NCBI GenBank assembly: GCA_945910005.1
Contig: OX246739.1
Span: 40,691,625-40,755,624, forward strand
Origin: Isoperla grammatica
Lineage: Eukaryota; Arthropoda; Insecta; Plecoptera; Perlodidae
Direction of reading: 5' to 3'
DNA length: 64,000 nt
Shown here: positions 42,070 to 52,239 of the stretch, in pieces
How the letters are laid out: every line of letters starts with the position of its first letter
How positions within the stretch are numbered: position 1 is the first letter of the stretch
Notes under the pieces: model-generated
What the model was told of the DNA's origin: nothing
Seen by the model: only the letters and a program-made list of their open reading frames with translations
The model's database searches: none
Translations under genes and position numbers: made by a program

Positions 42070-42131
42070 AATTATTGGCCTGACTCGTGGTAGTTTTGCC
42101 CGGCCTGCTTTTTAGCGCCAATCCGCCCCAG

Positions 42132-43558
42132 GATTAGATTAAACTCTTCACGGCAGCAGATGGGCAAAAACTGCCCGGTGGCAACCTGTCTCAACCTCCC
42201 CCAACCCTCCCTCATCACTTAATTTCCTTCAATCTATTCTATTTCTAAATTCCGTTAGGCTAATTTATTCCATTCCCTGACCGTTCTCTCAACAAATCCA
42301 GACCTACTAGGTACCCAGATCACTTCTTAATTTTTACTGTTGCAAGAGAAGGTTAAAGGACATAACCCTAGGCCTAGCCTAGTTGTGCAGACCCTAGGGC
42401 CTACATTGTACTATCTTTGGTCTAGGCCTAGACCTCGGCCTGGGCTTTGGGTCTGTAGACACCCAAAGGCCCTAGGCCTGGGCTAACTGTATATCGAGCC
42501 AGGTCTAGGCTTACACTAATTATTTATACAATATACACTTTTCCTTACAGCTGGATGCTTTTTAGAAAGTTCTGTAGACATAGTAGAACTACTTTACTGC
42601 ATTATGTAATGTGATCACAGTTTCATGACGCAGACCACTCTTCAAAAAACATAACCTACAAATCTATGCTACAACAAATTGTTGTTGTGGTCGTTTTTGA
42701 AAAATGAAAACAAGTCACGTGTGATCAAGTAGACCTTGACGTGCGATCAGTACGCAGTTTAGCAAGCGGTGTCCGATTGTGGCGCTTTTCCCAATCATTA
42801 GCGGCCATTTTGTGTTGTCATTTTGTTATTTCGCTTTCGTTGACGCCAGCGTCTTGATTTCTGAGCAGGATGAAATATTTCGTTGTGTAAACTAAAAATA
42901 TACCTAGTAGGCTATTAAAGCTTAAGGGTTTTAGGTTTATGGGCATATTGTAGCTGATTTTTCCCCACGTCTTCGATCACTATTATAGCGGTAAGTTATC
43001 ATAGTTCAACCCTACTTTAAATAAACCCAAAACCCAATGGTTCAAGTGAAGCGATAGGCCTAGGCCTAGGGGCTAGGCATTGGGTTTGAACTTGGAAGTA
43101 GGGCTACTTTACCCTACCCAATGTCCTAGGGGCCTACTTAACTTGATTGGCTTCGCCTCTGGGCTTGTTTGTGGACATACAGAAATCTACGCTAACCAAA
43201 ACGGATGGTTAGGCTAGGGCCTAGGCCTAGCCTAGCCATTGTGGCCTAGGCCTAGGCCCTAGCCTAGGCCTAGGCCTATGTTTGAAGTGTGGAGATAGGC
43301 CTAGCCTAGGCTCAAGGGGGTGCCTAGGCCTAGGCCTAGCTAGGCCTAGTCCTGGGCTGCAGCGTCTAGGCCTAGGGCCTAGTTGTTGTTGTTGTTGGTT
43401 GGAAGACTGTTGTTTGAATCATAACTGCCAAGGTATTAGGCCTAGGCCTTTAACAATTTAACCACAAGAGCTGTGTAACTAGGCCTAATAGAGTGTAGGC
43501 CTAGGCCTAGACCTATGCCAAAGATGTGTCCGAATTCTACCAAACCGCATTAATTCTT
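42132..43558. repeat. Intergenic region dense in AGGCCTA words
   Basis: Between about 42360 and 43510 the self-complementary word AGGCCTAGGCCT and partial copies recur in short runs (for example 43198-43280 and 43320-43385). The word is present across the window but most concentrated here. No gene seen. Confidence 0.75.
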
Positions 43559-43704
43559 CGGAGTGTATATTCTTACGGCAGAACGTAAGATCAACGGAGT
43601 GTATATTCTTACGGCAGAACGTAAGATTTGCTCAGTCAAAATTATTCTTACGTCGCGCAAGCGCGGCCGGATCGTTATATTATATGGCAGTCAAGACGCT
43701 GTTA

Positions 43705-43800
43705 CCGTAAGCAGTCACATTGGCCTAGTGGTGAGCGAGTTCGACTGTCAAGCGGACGGCCAGGGTTCGAATCTTGCCCAATCTTTTTTTTTTATTTTTT
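43705..43800 (+). mobile_element. tRNA-Asp-like module (SINE head or tRNA pseudogene)
   Basis: Box A TGGCCTAGTGG at 43721, box B GGTTCGAATC at 43764-43773, and an anticodon-loop-like CTGTCAA (GTC) in between, followed by a T-rich stretch able to end Pol III transcription. The acceptor and T stems do not pair well, so it is not a working tRNA. Confidence 0.6.
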
Positions 43801-44527
43801 TTTTACATTCCTAGTTGTAATGTACGTTGAATTATATTTTGAATTCAACATTTTCCTGGTAAAAATGTCAGGGCGATTAAAGCTTTTGGCGATTCATTAG
43901 AGACGTTAGTTAAGGTCCATGAAGGTTAGATCGTGAAGAAAGTTTGATCTCGTGTTAACTTATACCCTGTTCACATTACAGTTCTTAACTGTAGTTAACA
44001 CGTTAACTACAGTTACCAATGCTATGTGAACGGAACGCAGTTAACTTAACTGCAGTTAACGGCCTAACTACGTTCCTACAACTCAGTTAAGCTTTTAACT
44101 GAGTTATCTACAAGGTCATTGCCAGGCTAGGCCTAGACACAGCCCTACTCTCACTATTCTACCGTACATGATTCATGCAACTGCTTTAAATGGTGAAATA
44201 CCTATGTATTATAATGTCTTGTTGCATATACACACAATAGGTTACATTGAAACAGTGCAAAATCACAGGAAAATCAATTTTACGAAACTAAAAGATGATT
44301 AAACAGCTGAAAGGTAAACAATGTCGACCATGACAGAATAAAAGACACTGCCTTGTGAACTCGAAATATTTTTCGTTTACAAGGCTTGTTGCAATGTCAC
44401 TGAACTCAGTTACTGTGATGCCAATGTGAACAGAAGTCGAATCAAATCAACATTAAGAAAATGTCACGTGATATATAATAACTGCAGTTACTTTAACTAA
44501 GGTTAAGAAGCATAGTGTGAACGAGGT

Positions 44528-46307
44528 TAGTGATGTAAACGTTGAAATATTTCAATGAAATATTTCAATTGAAATATTTCAAATTGAAATATTTCAGTGT
44601 CTCTTGAAATATTTGAATATTTTTGAAAGATTTGATATAACGCTTGGCCTGTATTTTATAATGTCTTATAACCTCACCTAAGGTTCTAGGTATCTTATAG
44701 GCCTATCCCTTAGCCTATAACCCTTCCATTTACATGCAGTCTCAACCCCTAAGATTGTGCCTATGGTTGTTCAGAGTGATGTCAACGTCATGCAAGTATC
44801 ATAGGCCTAGCCTAGCCTAAAAATATTGTATTTGATTTGTAGAGTTCTTCAGCTTGGTATTAGGATTAAGCAATGTGCATATTATGAATTATGAATTAAT
44901 AGTGGTGATTAATTGGCTGAATTAACTCAAATTATTTGGGTAGAGAGAGGACCAGGGCCTAGGGCTAGACAGTTTTGAGCAACTTTTCTTTAAAAACCTT
45001 TTATGTTTATTTGGCTTTACTTTAATTTGAGCTTGAGCAGAGATTGGAAATTAATATTATATTATTGTATTACCATGGACTTATAATAGATTATAAGTCC
45101 ATGGTATTACCAAATACCAATAGGCCAATAGTACTCTAATAATGTTCACTATTTTAAAGTAATGAACTGCTACAAAACAACAACACAAACAACAAAATAA
45201 GTCAACTACCAACCTGTGGGCTATCTGAGAATTGTTTAGTAGGCGGTGGTTTACCAGAACAACACTGCTGTCAGCAAGCATGTTTCTATAGGTCTGTTCG
45301 TTCTGTCTACTACAATGTGCGACAGTACTACAAAAGCGTTCGTTCTGTGGGAGCAGGCGCTTTGGTAGTAAGTTGGCGCTACTACAAAAGTGTTCGATTA
45401 CGAAATGGTAGCTGCTACAACTCTACTGAAAGTGCTCCTACTCGAGAGGTGGAGCGCTTTTAGTAAAGTTGTAGCAGGTTGCAAAAAGGCGCGTAATTAT
45501 GGATGGAGAAGTGTGCAAGATTGCTTGTGGAGAGAATGGCCCAGAAATAGTGGATGGCCATTACATATTTGATAGTCCAAATGAGTTTTATACTTAGTAT
45601 ACTTTTTAAATTTATATAAATTGTGTTTTCTTCACTCTAGGCCTAGTGGATTGTCCCAAACCTCTCACCAATGAGTTGACCTAGGTCTAGGCCTAGGCTC
45701 TACTGTACTCTCGTCTTTCGAGTATAATAGTGTGATTCTTGGCCTGCAGGGACATTTTAATACTATTTTTCTATGAAATATTCTATTCAGTAGCTCTAGA
45801 TTGATGCTGGTATCTCGAGGAATTGAGAATTAATTTGCCGCGCAACAAAATCTGCTACAAAACCGTTCGTTTTTATAAACTACTCCAATGTGCTATAACT
45901 CCTATGACGTCATATATGCCGTTGCTCCAGCTCGCCTCCTGCAGTGCGACTGCTACTACAGAACGAACAGACCTTATGTGTGTTTTGAGGATAGACTGCT
46001 TTTCTATGTTTTGAGGTTAGACTTGATCCATTGATTGAATACCTGAATACCCATCCATTGATTGAAATTCATTTCCCATTACCTTCAGACAGTAAATCCT
46101 ATTACAGCAAGCTTAGAAAGAACAACTGGCGCCATAGGCCTACTTAAATAAATAACTATAGTGCAATATAAGAACATCTGAGGCCTAACCGTGACAAGAA
46201 ACTAAATTTTCAAATATTTCAAATTTTTTTGAAATATTTCAAATGTTTCATGAAATATTTCATGAAATATTTCAAGCTCAAATATTTCATGAAATTTTAC
46301 ATCACTA
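44528..46307. mobile_element. hAT-like element, TSD AACGAGGT
   Basis: Exact 8-bp duplications AACGAGGT at 44520-44527 and 46308-46315. Ends TAGTGATGTAAACG and ...TTTTACATCACTA, followed inward by many TTGAAATATTTC repeats. It hosts the MITE 45291-45973. No transposase. Confidence 0.93.
45291..45973. mobile_element. ITR MITE nested in the hAT-like element
   Basis: Ends GGTCTGTTCGTTCTGT and ACAGAACGAACAGACC are perfect inverted repeats. Internal copies of GTTCGTTCTGT and CTACTACA occur. Target duplication unclear. Confidence 0.75.
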
Positions 46308-46657
46308 AACGAGGTATTACGATACGATACACATTAAGAGATTAACGTAGGCCTACTCCTAATCAGCTGGTCGAATGTTGATTGGCCGAAATTACCAGGT
46401 GCGCCAAATATACGGTATTAAAACCTATAACAAATACAGGTTGACAAACATAATATTTTATTTACTTGCGTCTGCTTGACGGGTGAGGTGATTGTGCATC
46501 GAAACCCTTCCCGTTACCGTGTTCCCGTTAACGTTAACGGGCAATTGTACATCGGCCTTAACACGTGAAAAAAACGACCAATAACAGCACTTGCCGTAAG
46601 AATAATTTTCAGCAAATCTTACGTTCTGCCGTAAGAATATACACAGCGTTAATTCTT

Positions 46658-47215
46658 TGCCTAGGGCTAGGTCCCGATTTTACGTCATCAATCATCTGTG
46701 ACATATTGACATATCAAGTAATGTCCGAATAGCCTAGCCTAGTCCCGCGCGACTTGACCTTGACACCAAGAATAAGATCTAGGTAGGCCTAGACTGATGA
46801 TTGAAAGTGCACACTTGTTCTTGAGTAGGCCTAGGCTATGGCAGCTAGAGCAACCCTGCATTGGTGCCTTGAAACTTTGTTGTTGCTGGCAAAACTGGAG
46901 ATAGAATAAGGCCTAAAGAGAACTAGAACATGAACAAGAATTACCATCGAGAACTATAGGCCTATTCGGTCTTGTTCCTAGGCTAGGGCCTAGGCCTAGC
47001 CTACATTTGGTAAAGCTTGCAAACAGCTGATTGGCTGTTATTGTGGTTCAAGGTCAACACTCCCCCTAACCTTTTGAACGTCTTGAACTAAAAGCCACGA
47101 ATTCATCGAAGGATTCATACCGACGATTGAACTGGTTCCACAGGGCGTTTTCATGTACTTACCATAGTTAACGGGATTTTATAACTAATCAAATCCTATG
47201 TACTACGTACATAAC
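46658..47215. other. Intergenic DNA
   Basis: No gene or complete element seen. Several AGGCCTA words. It ends in the TACATAAC target of the next element. Confidence 0.6.
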
Positions 47216-47420
47216 CAGAGGCAGGAGTTTATGGTATTAACGATAAACACGATTTTCTTTGAAAATGTTTTATAACTAGGCCTAGTAACTACAGATGTGG
47301 ACGTTTTAGGTACAGGTACTTGACATTTTTTTTCGCGCGAATTTCCGCGATTTTTAAGTATAGCCACGATTTGAGCGATTCTACCCATTATTCACGAAAA
47401 ACGTTGGAGGGTCATTCCAT

Positions 47421-47823
47421 GGTAACTCACATTACATTCACAACTTTTTCTCTTTTAATCTTACAACTTTTTGCGAAAACAGAAAACAATATTATAAATC
47501 TTGAATTATCATTAAACTAAGCAACACTAGACCATAATTATCATGCAATTTTATAAATGGTAATTTGTAAATTGCACATATAATTTTTGATTATGGTAAT
47601 GGTAACTCACATTACGAAAAAATGCCACTAACAAAAAGCAGGTGTATACAAATGTAAATTTCTCTTCATGTACACGTAGAAAATGTATGAAATAATTAGT
47701 AGTAGTAAAACAATGGTTAATAAAGGTTCACATATAAAAATTGGGTCAATAAGAGCAATAATAATAAAGTATTGAACATTTTAACTGGTCACTCACATTA
47801 CAGCACCTGGTAACTCACATTAC
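47421..47823 (+). repeat. Subterminal repeats, left side (4 copies)
   Basis: GGTAACTCACATTAC at 47421-47435, 47601-47615 and 47809-47823, and one variant GGTCACTCACATTAC at 47787-47801. All are on the same strand. The first overlaps the terminal inverted repeat. Confidence 0.95.
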
Positions 47824-48368
47824 CCTTCTGAAAGTACCACACTTAAATCACAATATTATATATAACTAAGGAATAATATTTATATTTAACAAGCTCTACA
47901 ACTTACTCTTGAATATAATCATTCACAGGCTATTTTTTGATATTAATGAAACTGAATCGCCAATTTATCAGCATTGTAAAACTACGTTAAGGCTAAGGCC
48001 CATACGCACAGTTGCGTTACGCAAAATTTTAAGAAAACTTGGCTGTTATATTAGTAGTGCTAAGAGATACCAAGATTACATAAAGAAGTATTGTTGCCAT
48101 TATTTAAGTAAAATTTGTGTCAAATATTACCAACTGTGCATACAGGCCCTTTCTAATGGGCTACCCAAACACACCTACAAAATAGTGAAAGAGAAGTATG
48201 TTGTGGCATAATCTTTCTGTATAGATTAGGGGAGGGAAAAAATCAAATAAAAAAACTTCATAACTAGGTTATGTCATTTAACTCATAGCTCGGTTAGTAG
48301 CAGTTTGCAACTGAACACAAAATGATCCGTACTCGTACGAAATGGGCTTGTTTATTGGTTGAACGATA

Positions 48369-50459
48369 TCAGGCCAACTCTTTAAAACTAAAGTGACTCC
48401 TGGCATTGAGTAACTTTGGAGCAGATATTTTCCTCAATATCTTTTCTCGTGGATAAAAGATTTCGTCTGGAATTTCAGGCCATTTCCAGTATTTTCCGAC
48501 CTTAACCATGACTCGGATTTTGAAGTCATTTTCAGTTCCGACTTCATTTATTATGCCAGGATAGTGCTGACCATCATAATCGACTTCCACATAATCATCG
48601 ACACTAAGACTTAGGAATGAAGTTATGTCCATGAATTCTTCTTCTTGTAGCTCGTTGTCCACATCTTCATCGGATTCAATTGATGGTGGGAGTATTGTAA
48701 CATCTTTAGTGAGATGGTATGCTCTTGGCTTACCATCCACTATACGAATGGCATGGATCTTCGAAATGCCATGAATCGGAGTTGCATTTTTAATGACAGA
48801 TTCCAAATCAAGCAATGCATTTCGTTCTTGTATCTCCCTTTCTGTTACATCCATGACTTTGACATCAGAAGAAGCGTGCGCTGTCATACAAAACTGAGCA
48901 GCAGAAACAACTGTAAATTTTCGGCTCATCACCATGCTGCGGACCTGTCGTTTCACTGCCCCTCCGATCCCATCTACAGGACCCTTGCCATGTGAAGTGG
49001 CAAAATAGTTCCATGCTATTGTTTTGTTACATTTTTTTTCTAATGCAACAATAGCAGCAGCAAGAAACCGGTTTTTAAATTGGGAACTGGGGCCATCTGA
49101 CCACACACGTACCTCTTTTACAGATTCTGGAATGGTTTCCAAAAGTATGCTCATGTAAGCAACAATGGTGTCACGAGAATGTGTTAGGTTGTCGGATGCA
49201 AGGACCACAGGAAACTGCTTCCCAGAGTGCCATATGGATGAAGTAAACAAGCTTACTTGGCTTTGATGCCAGTGTGCACTTTGTATTTCGTCCTGTGATA
49301 TGCACGTGTAGTTTTCAGAGAAATCAGCTTGCAATAATGCAATGTTCGGATCAAAATCAGGTGCGCTTACAATACTTCGATCTAATTTGTAAGCTAGCGC
49401 TTGTTCACGCTTAACAAAGCAGTGTTCGAAGAACTGAGGAGTAAGAGCTAGAATGTATTCAGAAAGGTCGGCCGAGGTACCTTCTTCTATGCTTTTTATA
49501 TACCGCCCGTTTTCTTCTTTCCAAATACACCACTTACAATCAGCCAACAGTTCTTCGTTAACATACTTCTCTAATTCTACTTTAAGTTTGGTATTGCAAG
49601 TAGCACAGTGTAGAGACCAGCATTCTGTTGTAGGGTTTGGGCATAGAAAGAGTCCTGGGAATTCAAAAGAATATTGTGGAAAGTCTGGGTAATATTTGTG
49701 AAAAGCATCAATAGCATACATGAAGTTCGAGTGATATTTGCATAAGCAAACATTGTGCGGGAGCTGAGAGCTAAGTAGGACATGCCGAGGCCTCAGTTCA
49801 AAAAATTTACTTTTTCCAACTTTATGGTTAGGGTGATCGGCTACAAAAAGCTTGTGCGTTTCCGAGATTGATGAACAAAGATGTCTAGTTTGAAGTTTCG
49901 TCTTAAGACCATCGGCATTCCGCACTGTAATGACATCTTTGATACCAGGCGCTTGTCGACTAATATCATCTCTTAGGTAAAATGATTCAACCAAATCAAT
50001 CACATCTGAACTAAGCCTGGTTGTGCGAGGACGAACACTGGGACTAGGTGTTGTCTGTTGGTCGAGTGTAGGTAGAACAATCTTCTCATACAGTTTCCTT
50101 ACAGCCCCCACTTGCTTCCTAGGTGATCGGTGCAAGCCACGAGCCAATTTTGCAACAGCTTTCCCTAAGCTATTTGCAGTTTTGAAAGGTGGGGAGCTTT
50201 CACAGCTTGGTGTTGTTGCAGTTGTGTTTCTAGCTTTCTTCAAGGCTCTGCATTTGGCCACTCGAGCACGGTTGGCTGCACGAGCATCGTCAGCTATAGT
50301 TTTCTTTTTTCGTGTTGTGAGTTTTTCAAATTCTTCCTTTTTCTTCTTCCGGCTATTGTTGACAGATTCTAAGTGTTTCTTCTTATAATCGTCATATTTG
50401 CCCTTCTCTTTCAGCCTCTCTCGATATCTCTTCATTTTTTCAGCTGAGGTTAGGGGCAT
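48369..50459 (-). CDS. Transposase-like protein with DDE-like core and C-terminal Tudor/chromo-like segment
   Basis: A single 696-codon ORF, presumably the transposase of the surrounding element. N-terminus: KMKRYRERLKEKGKYDDYKK, a basic, helical region to about residue 75, probably DNA-binding. Residues 237-315 carry spaced Cys/His (CLCKYH, CATC, CKWC), suggesting zinc binding. Conserved-looking acidic motifs are QADFSENY (Asp 379), VWSDGPSSQFKN (Asp 455) and SHGKGPVDGIGGAVKR (Asp 496), plausible members of an RNase H-like DDE/D triad. Residues about 620-680 (VDDYVEVDYDGQHYPGIINE, then KWPEIPDEIFYPREKIL) look like a small beta-barrel of Tudor/chromo type. Similar predicted proteins are, as I recall, common in invertebrate genomes, but I cannot name the superfamily. 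The + strand ORF at 50023-50388 is its shadow. Confidence 0.8.
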   Translation of the reverse strand: MPLTSAEKMKRYRERLKEKGKYDDYKKKHLESVNNSRKKKKEEFEKLTTRKKKTIADDARAANRARVAKCRALKKARNTTATTPSCESSPPFKTANSLGKAVAKLARGLHRSPRKQVGAVRKLYEKIVLPTLDQQTTPSPSVRPRTTRLSSDVIDLVESFYLRDDISRQAPGIKDVITVRNADGLKTKLQTRHLCSSISETHKLFVADHPNHKVGKSKFFELRPRHVLLSSQLPHNVCLCKYHSNFMYAIDAFHKYYPDFPQYSFEFPGLFLCPNPTTECWSLHCATCNTKLKVELEKYVNEELLADCKWCIWKEENGRYIKSIEEGTSADLSEYILALTPQFFEHCFVKREQALAYKLDRSIVSAPDFDPNIALLQADFSENYTCISQDEIQSAHWHQSQVSLFTSSIWHSGKQFPVVLASDNLTHSRDTIVAYMSILLETIPESVKEVRVWSDGPSSQFKNRFLAAAIVALEKKCNKTIAWNYFATSHGKGPVDGIGGAVKRQVRSMVMSRKFTVVSAAQFCMTAHASSDVKVMDVTEREIQERNALLDLESVIKNATPIHGISKIHAIRIVDGKPRAYHLTKDVTILPPSIESDEDVDNELQEEEFMDITSFLSLSVDDYVEVDYDGQHYPGIINEVGTENDFKIRVMVKVGKYWKWPEIPDEIFYPREKILRKISAPKLLNARSHFSFKELA

Positions 50460-50519
50460 TTTTAATTTTTAGAACCTTTGCAATGTAAACCTGGATGTAA
50501 CAACACTATTGTCAATAAT

Positions 50520-50725
50520 GGTAACTCACATTACATTACACATTGGTAACTCACATTACATACTTAATCACTGAATTAAACATGCAAGATACAATCAATT
50601 TTAAGAAATGCAATTTTTTTCAGAATCAAAATGCATTCAAATAAGAGATTAAAAATTATTGGCTGTCAACAATGAAGGTTACAGTTATAAAATAGAAAAA
50701 TGTTCTCTGTGGTAACTCACATTAC
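50520..50725 (+). repeat. Subterminal repeats, right side (3 copies)
   Basis: GGTAACTCACATTAC at about 50520-50534, 50545-50559 and 50711-50725, in the same orientation as the left-side copies and just upstream of the transposase start. They are likely transposase-binding or promoter sites (inference). Confidence 0.93.
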
Positions 50726-51642
50726 ATGGAGCACATGGCAATTTAGAAAAAAACATAATTACCTTTTCTAATTAACATTGAATAATTTAAAGTAACAGTA
50801 CCATGAAATGAAACTATGTAGAATAATATATAAGTAAGAAAAAAGTGATTACATGAAGAGAAATATGCTTTTGAAGTACCTGAATGTTGAACAAAAATGT
50901 TGATTTGAGGTTATGTTCTCACACTGTTTCCCTCCAAACAACCTGCTGAGAATGGAGGCAAATAACAAGTATTATAAAATGTTACCAACACACCCCAGGT
51001 TATAAAAAAAGTCCCCAAAAAAAAAAAATTCCCCAAAAAATTTTTTTTTCTTTTTTTTTTTTTTCCCTCTTTACATGGAATGACCCTGGAATGAAATAAA
51101 TTAATGACAAATTTGCAATTTAACGTCCAAGTTTTACGTTTTTGTGTCAACAGTCACGTCACGGGCCACGGCCGAACGGCGTCCTCGGCAACGCACTGCA
51201 ATTTGGAGACATAGATTAAGGAAACTAGTGTAGTAGGCCTACAATAAGTGTTCACTGGTTTACTTAGGCCTAGGCATACTCAGTGATTCATTGATTAATT
51301 AATGTGTTTATAGTTGTGCTAGGCCTATGTACCTAATAAATATAGGTTGATACATATTTGTGTTCTAATTTTTAGCAGACCGGTAGGCCTATGCATTTTC
51401 CATGGTCCCAAAGTAGCCAAAAATAGAAAGAAATTAAGTATTAACCCCTTGGAATATCATTAAAAAATGAAATAAAAAGCCTTAAATATTATTTAAAAAA
51501 ATAAAATAAAAAAAATATTGAGGTGAGGTGTTGTGTGGAGCTTCCCTTAGAACACTATTTTAGTCATTTGACGGTGTGGTACTGCAGGAAACACTCGGGT
51601 AGTTGAAACAGGGGCGCGCGACGGCTAGGCCTAGGCCTAGGC

Positions 51643-51831
51643 CTACACCATTGCACTGTCACTATTTGACAACACATCGTCCACTTCCGACTCAGATGAT
51701 AACACCAATTTCACATCCTCATCCCTCCCTCCATCACCATCTTTACATATATCACTCTCAACATCACACTCACAAAGGGTATTATCAACAATTTCGCGCT
51801 CCGTCATTTGTTTACGTCTTGTAGTCGCCAT
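51643..51831 (-). CDS. Small acidic ORF in the outer hAT-like element (doubtful)
   Basis: Reads MATTRRKQMTEREIVDNTLC and then an Asp/Glu/Ser-rich stretch to a stop (62 aa). The composition resembles acidic N-termini of transposases, but there is no domain to test. It could be a decayed first exon of the outer element or chance. Confidence 0.25.
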   Translation of the reverse strand: MATTRRKQMTEREIVDNTLCECDVESDICKDGDGGRDEDVKLVLSSESEVDDVLSNSDSAMV

Positions 51832-52239
51832 TTCTACACCTACAACGTTGTCTAGACGTTGCGCGCGGATCGGCTGTTGTTTTTGCGTATGTTTCCTCGT
51901 AGCAATGCGTACAGGAACGATACAACAATTCTGATTGGATGAAAATGTAGGTGCAAGTTAGAGGAGAATCTAGAACTAATCAGCAAGCGTCTACGACGCA
52001 CATTGAATAAGCTACCGCGAAATTCAAAATGCTTGGAGCGGCGACGGCTCCCAGCCGTCTTTGTACGCGACGCACTTCAAACACACGACGGCTGGGAGCC
52101 GTCTTTGTATGGCATGTGGTTAACACCGCTATAAAATCGATTTTTTCCAAAATATCAACACCAATTCACCACCTTTCTAAATCTTAAAAACGAAATATTC
52201 AAAAAAAAATTACCATAAACTCCTGCCTCTGTACATAAC

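Larger units (their letters stand above)
39536..42131. mobile_element. hAT-like element (CAGGGGCGGA ends), TSD GATTAGATT, host of nested insertions
   Basis: Ends CAGGGGCGGACC and ...ATCCGCCCCAG are inverted. GATTAGATT is duplicated at 39527-39535 and 42132-42140 (8 or 9 bp; the target itself repeats GATTA). It holds a LINE tail, a 387-bp hAT-like MITE (39885), an ITR MITE (40716) and a doubly nested foldback (41110-42069). No transposase is left. Confidence 0.8.
43971..46317. mobile_element. Foldback element split by a hAT-like insertion
   Basis: The left end TACCCTGTTCACATTACAG pairs with the right end CATAGTGTGAACGAGGTA, whose last bases are displaced past the hAT-like element. GTTAACT-rich arms lie inside. 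Related words (TACCTTGTTCACACTA) occur at 62640 and 62856. Confidence 0.6.
43559..46648. mobile_element. Mutator-like (9-bp TSD) element with nested insertions
   Basis: Duplicated TTAATTCTT at 43550-43558 and 46649-46657. Inverted ends of about 50 bp contain GTGTATATTCTTACGGCAGA and ACGTAAGATTTGCT. The left end is itself directly duplicated (43563-43598 and 43599-43634). It contains a tRNA-like module (43705-43800), a foldback starting at 43971, a hAT-like element (44528-46307) and a MITE (45291-45973). The 9-bp duplication and long termini suggest a MULE. No transposase is visible. Confidence 0.75.
47408..51087 (-). mobile_element. Apparently intact 3.7-kb DNA transposon, superfamily not assigned
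   Basis: 14-bp perfect inverted termini AGGGTCATTCCATG (47408-47421) and CATGGAATGACCCT (51074-51087). TGGA occurs at both outer boundaries (47405-47408 and 51087-51090, overlapping the first/last base), consistent with a 4-bp target duplication if the terminus is GGGTCATTCC. It contains one long - strand ORF (696 aa) and seven subterminal GGTAACTCACATTAC repeats. It inserted into the older hAT-like element around it. No stop or frameshift in the ORF suggests recent activity. Confidence 0.85.
47216..52231. mobile_element. hAT-like element (CAGAGGCAGGAG ends), TSD TACATAAC, split by a younger transposon
   Basis: Exact 8-bp duplications TACATAAC at 47208-47215 and 52232-52239. Inverted ends CAGAGGCAGGAGTTTATGG and CCATAAACTCCTGCCTCTG. 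After removal of the inner transposon about 1.3 kb remains. A 62-codon acidic ORF on the - strand (51831-51643) may be a leftover of its coding region. A pair of GACGGCTCCCAGCCGTC-type palindromes lies near 52040-52110. Confidence 0.88.

Noticed and set aside
43705..43800. Functional tRNA gene
   Set aside because: Boxes A and B are present but the acceptor and T stems do not pair, and the sequence sits inside a transposon end.
47909..48211. 100-codon + strand ORF inside the unassigned transposon as a second protein
   Set aside because: Lys/Tyr/Cys-rich AT-driven composition, no recognised domain, opposite strand to the transposase; likely chance.
50023..50388. 121-codon + strand ORF
   Set aside because: It is antisense to the basic N-terminus of the 696-aa transposase and shows only complementary low complexity.
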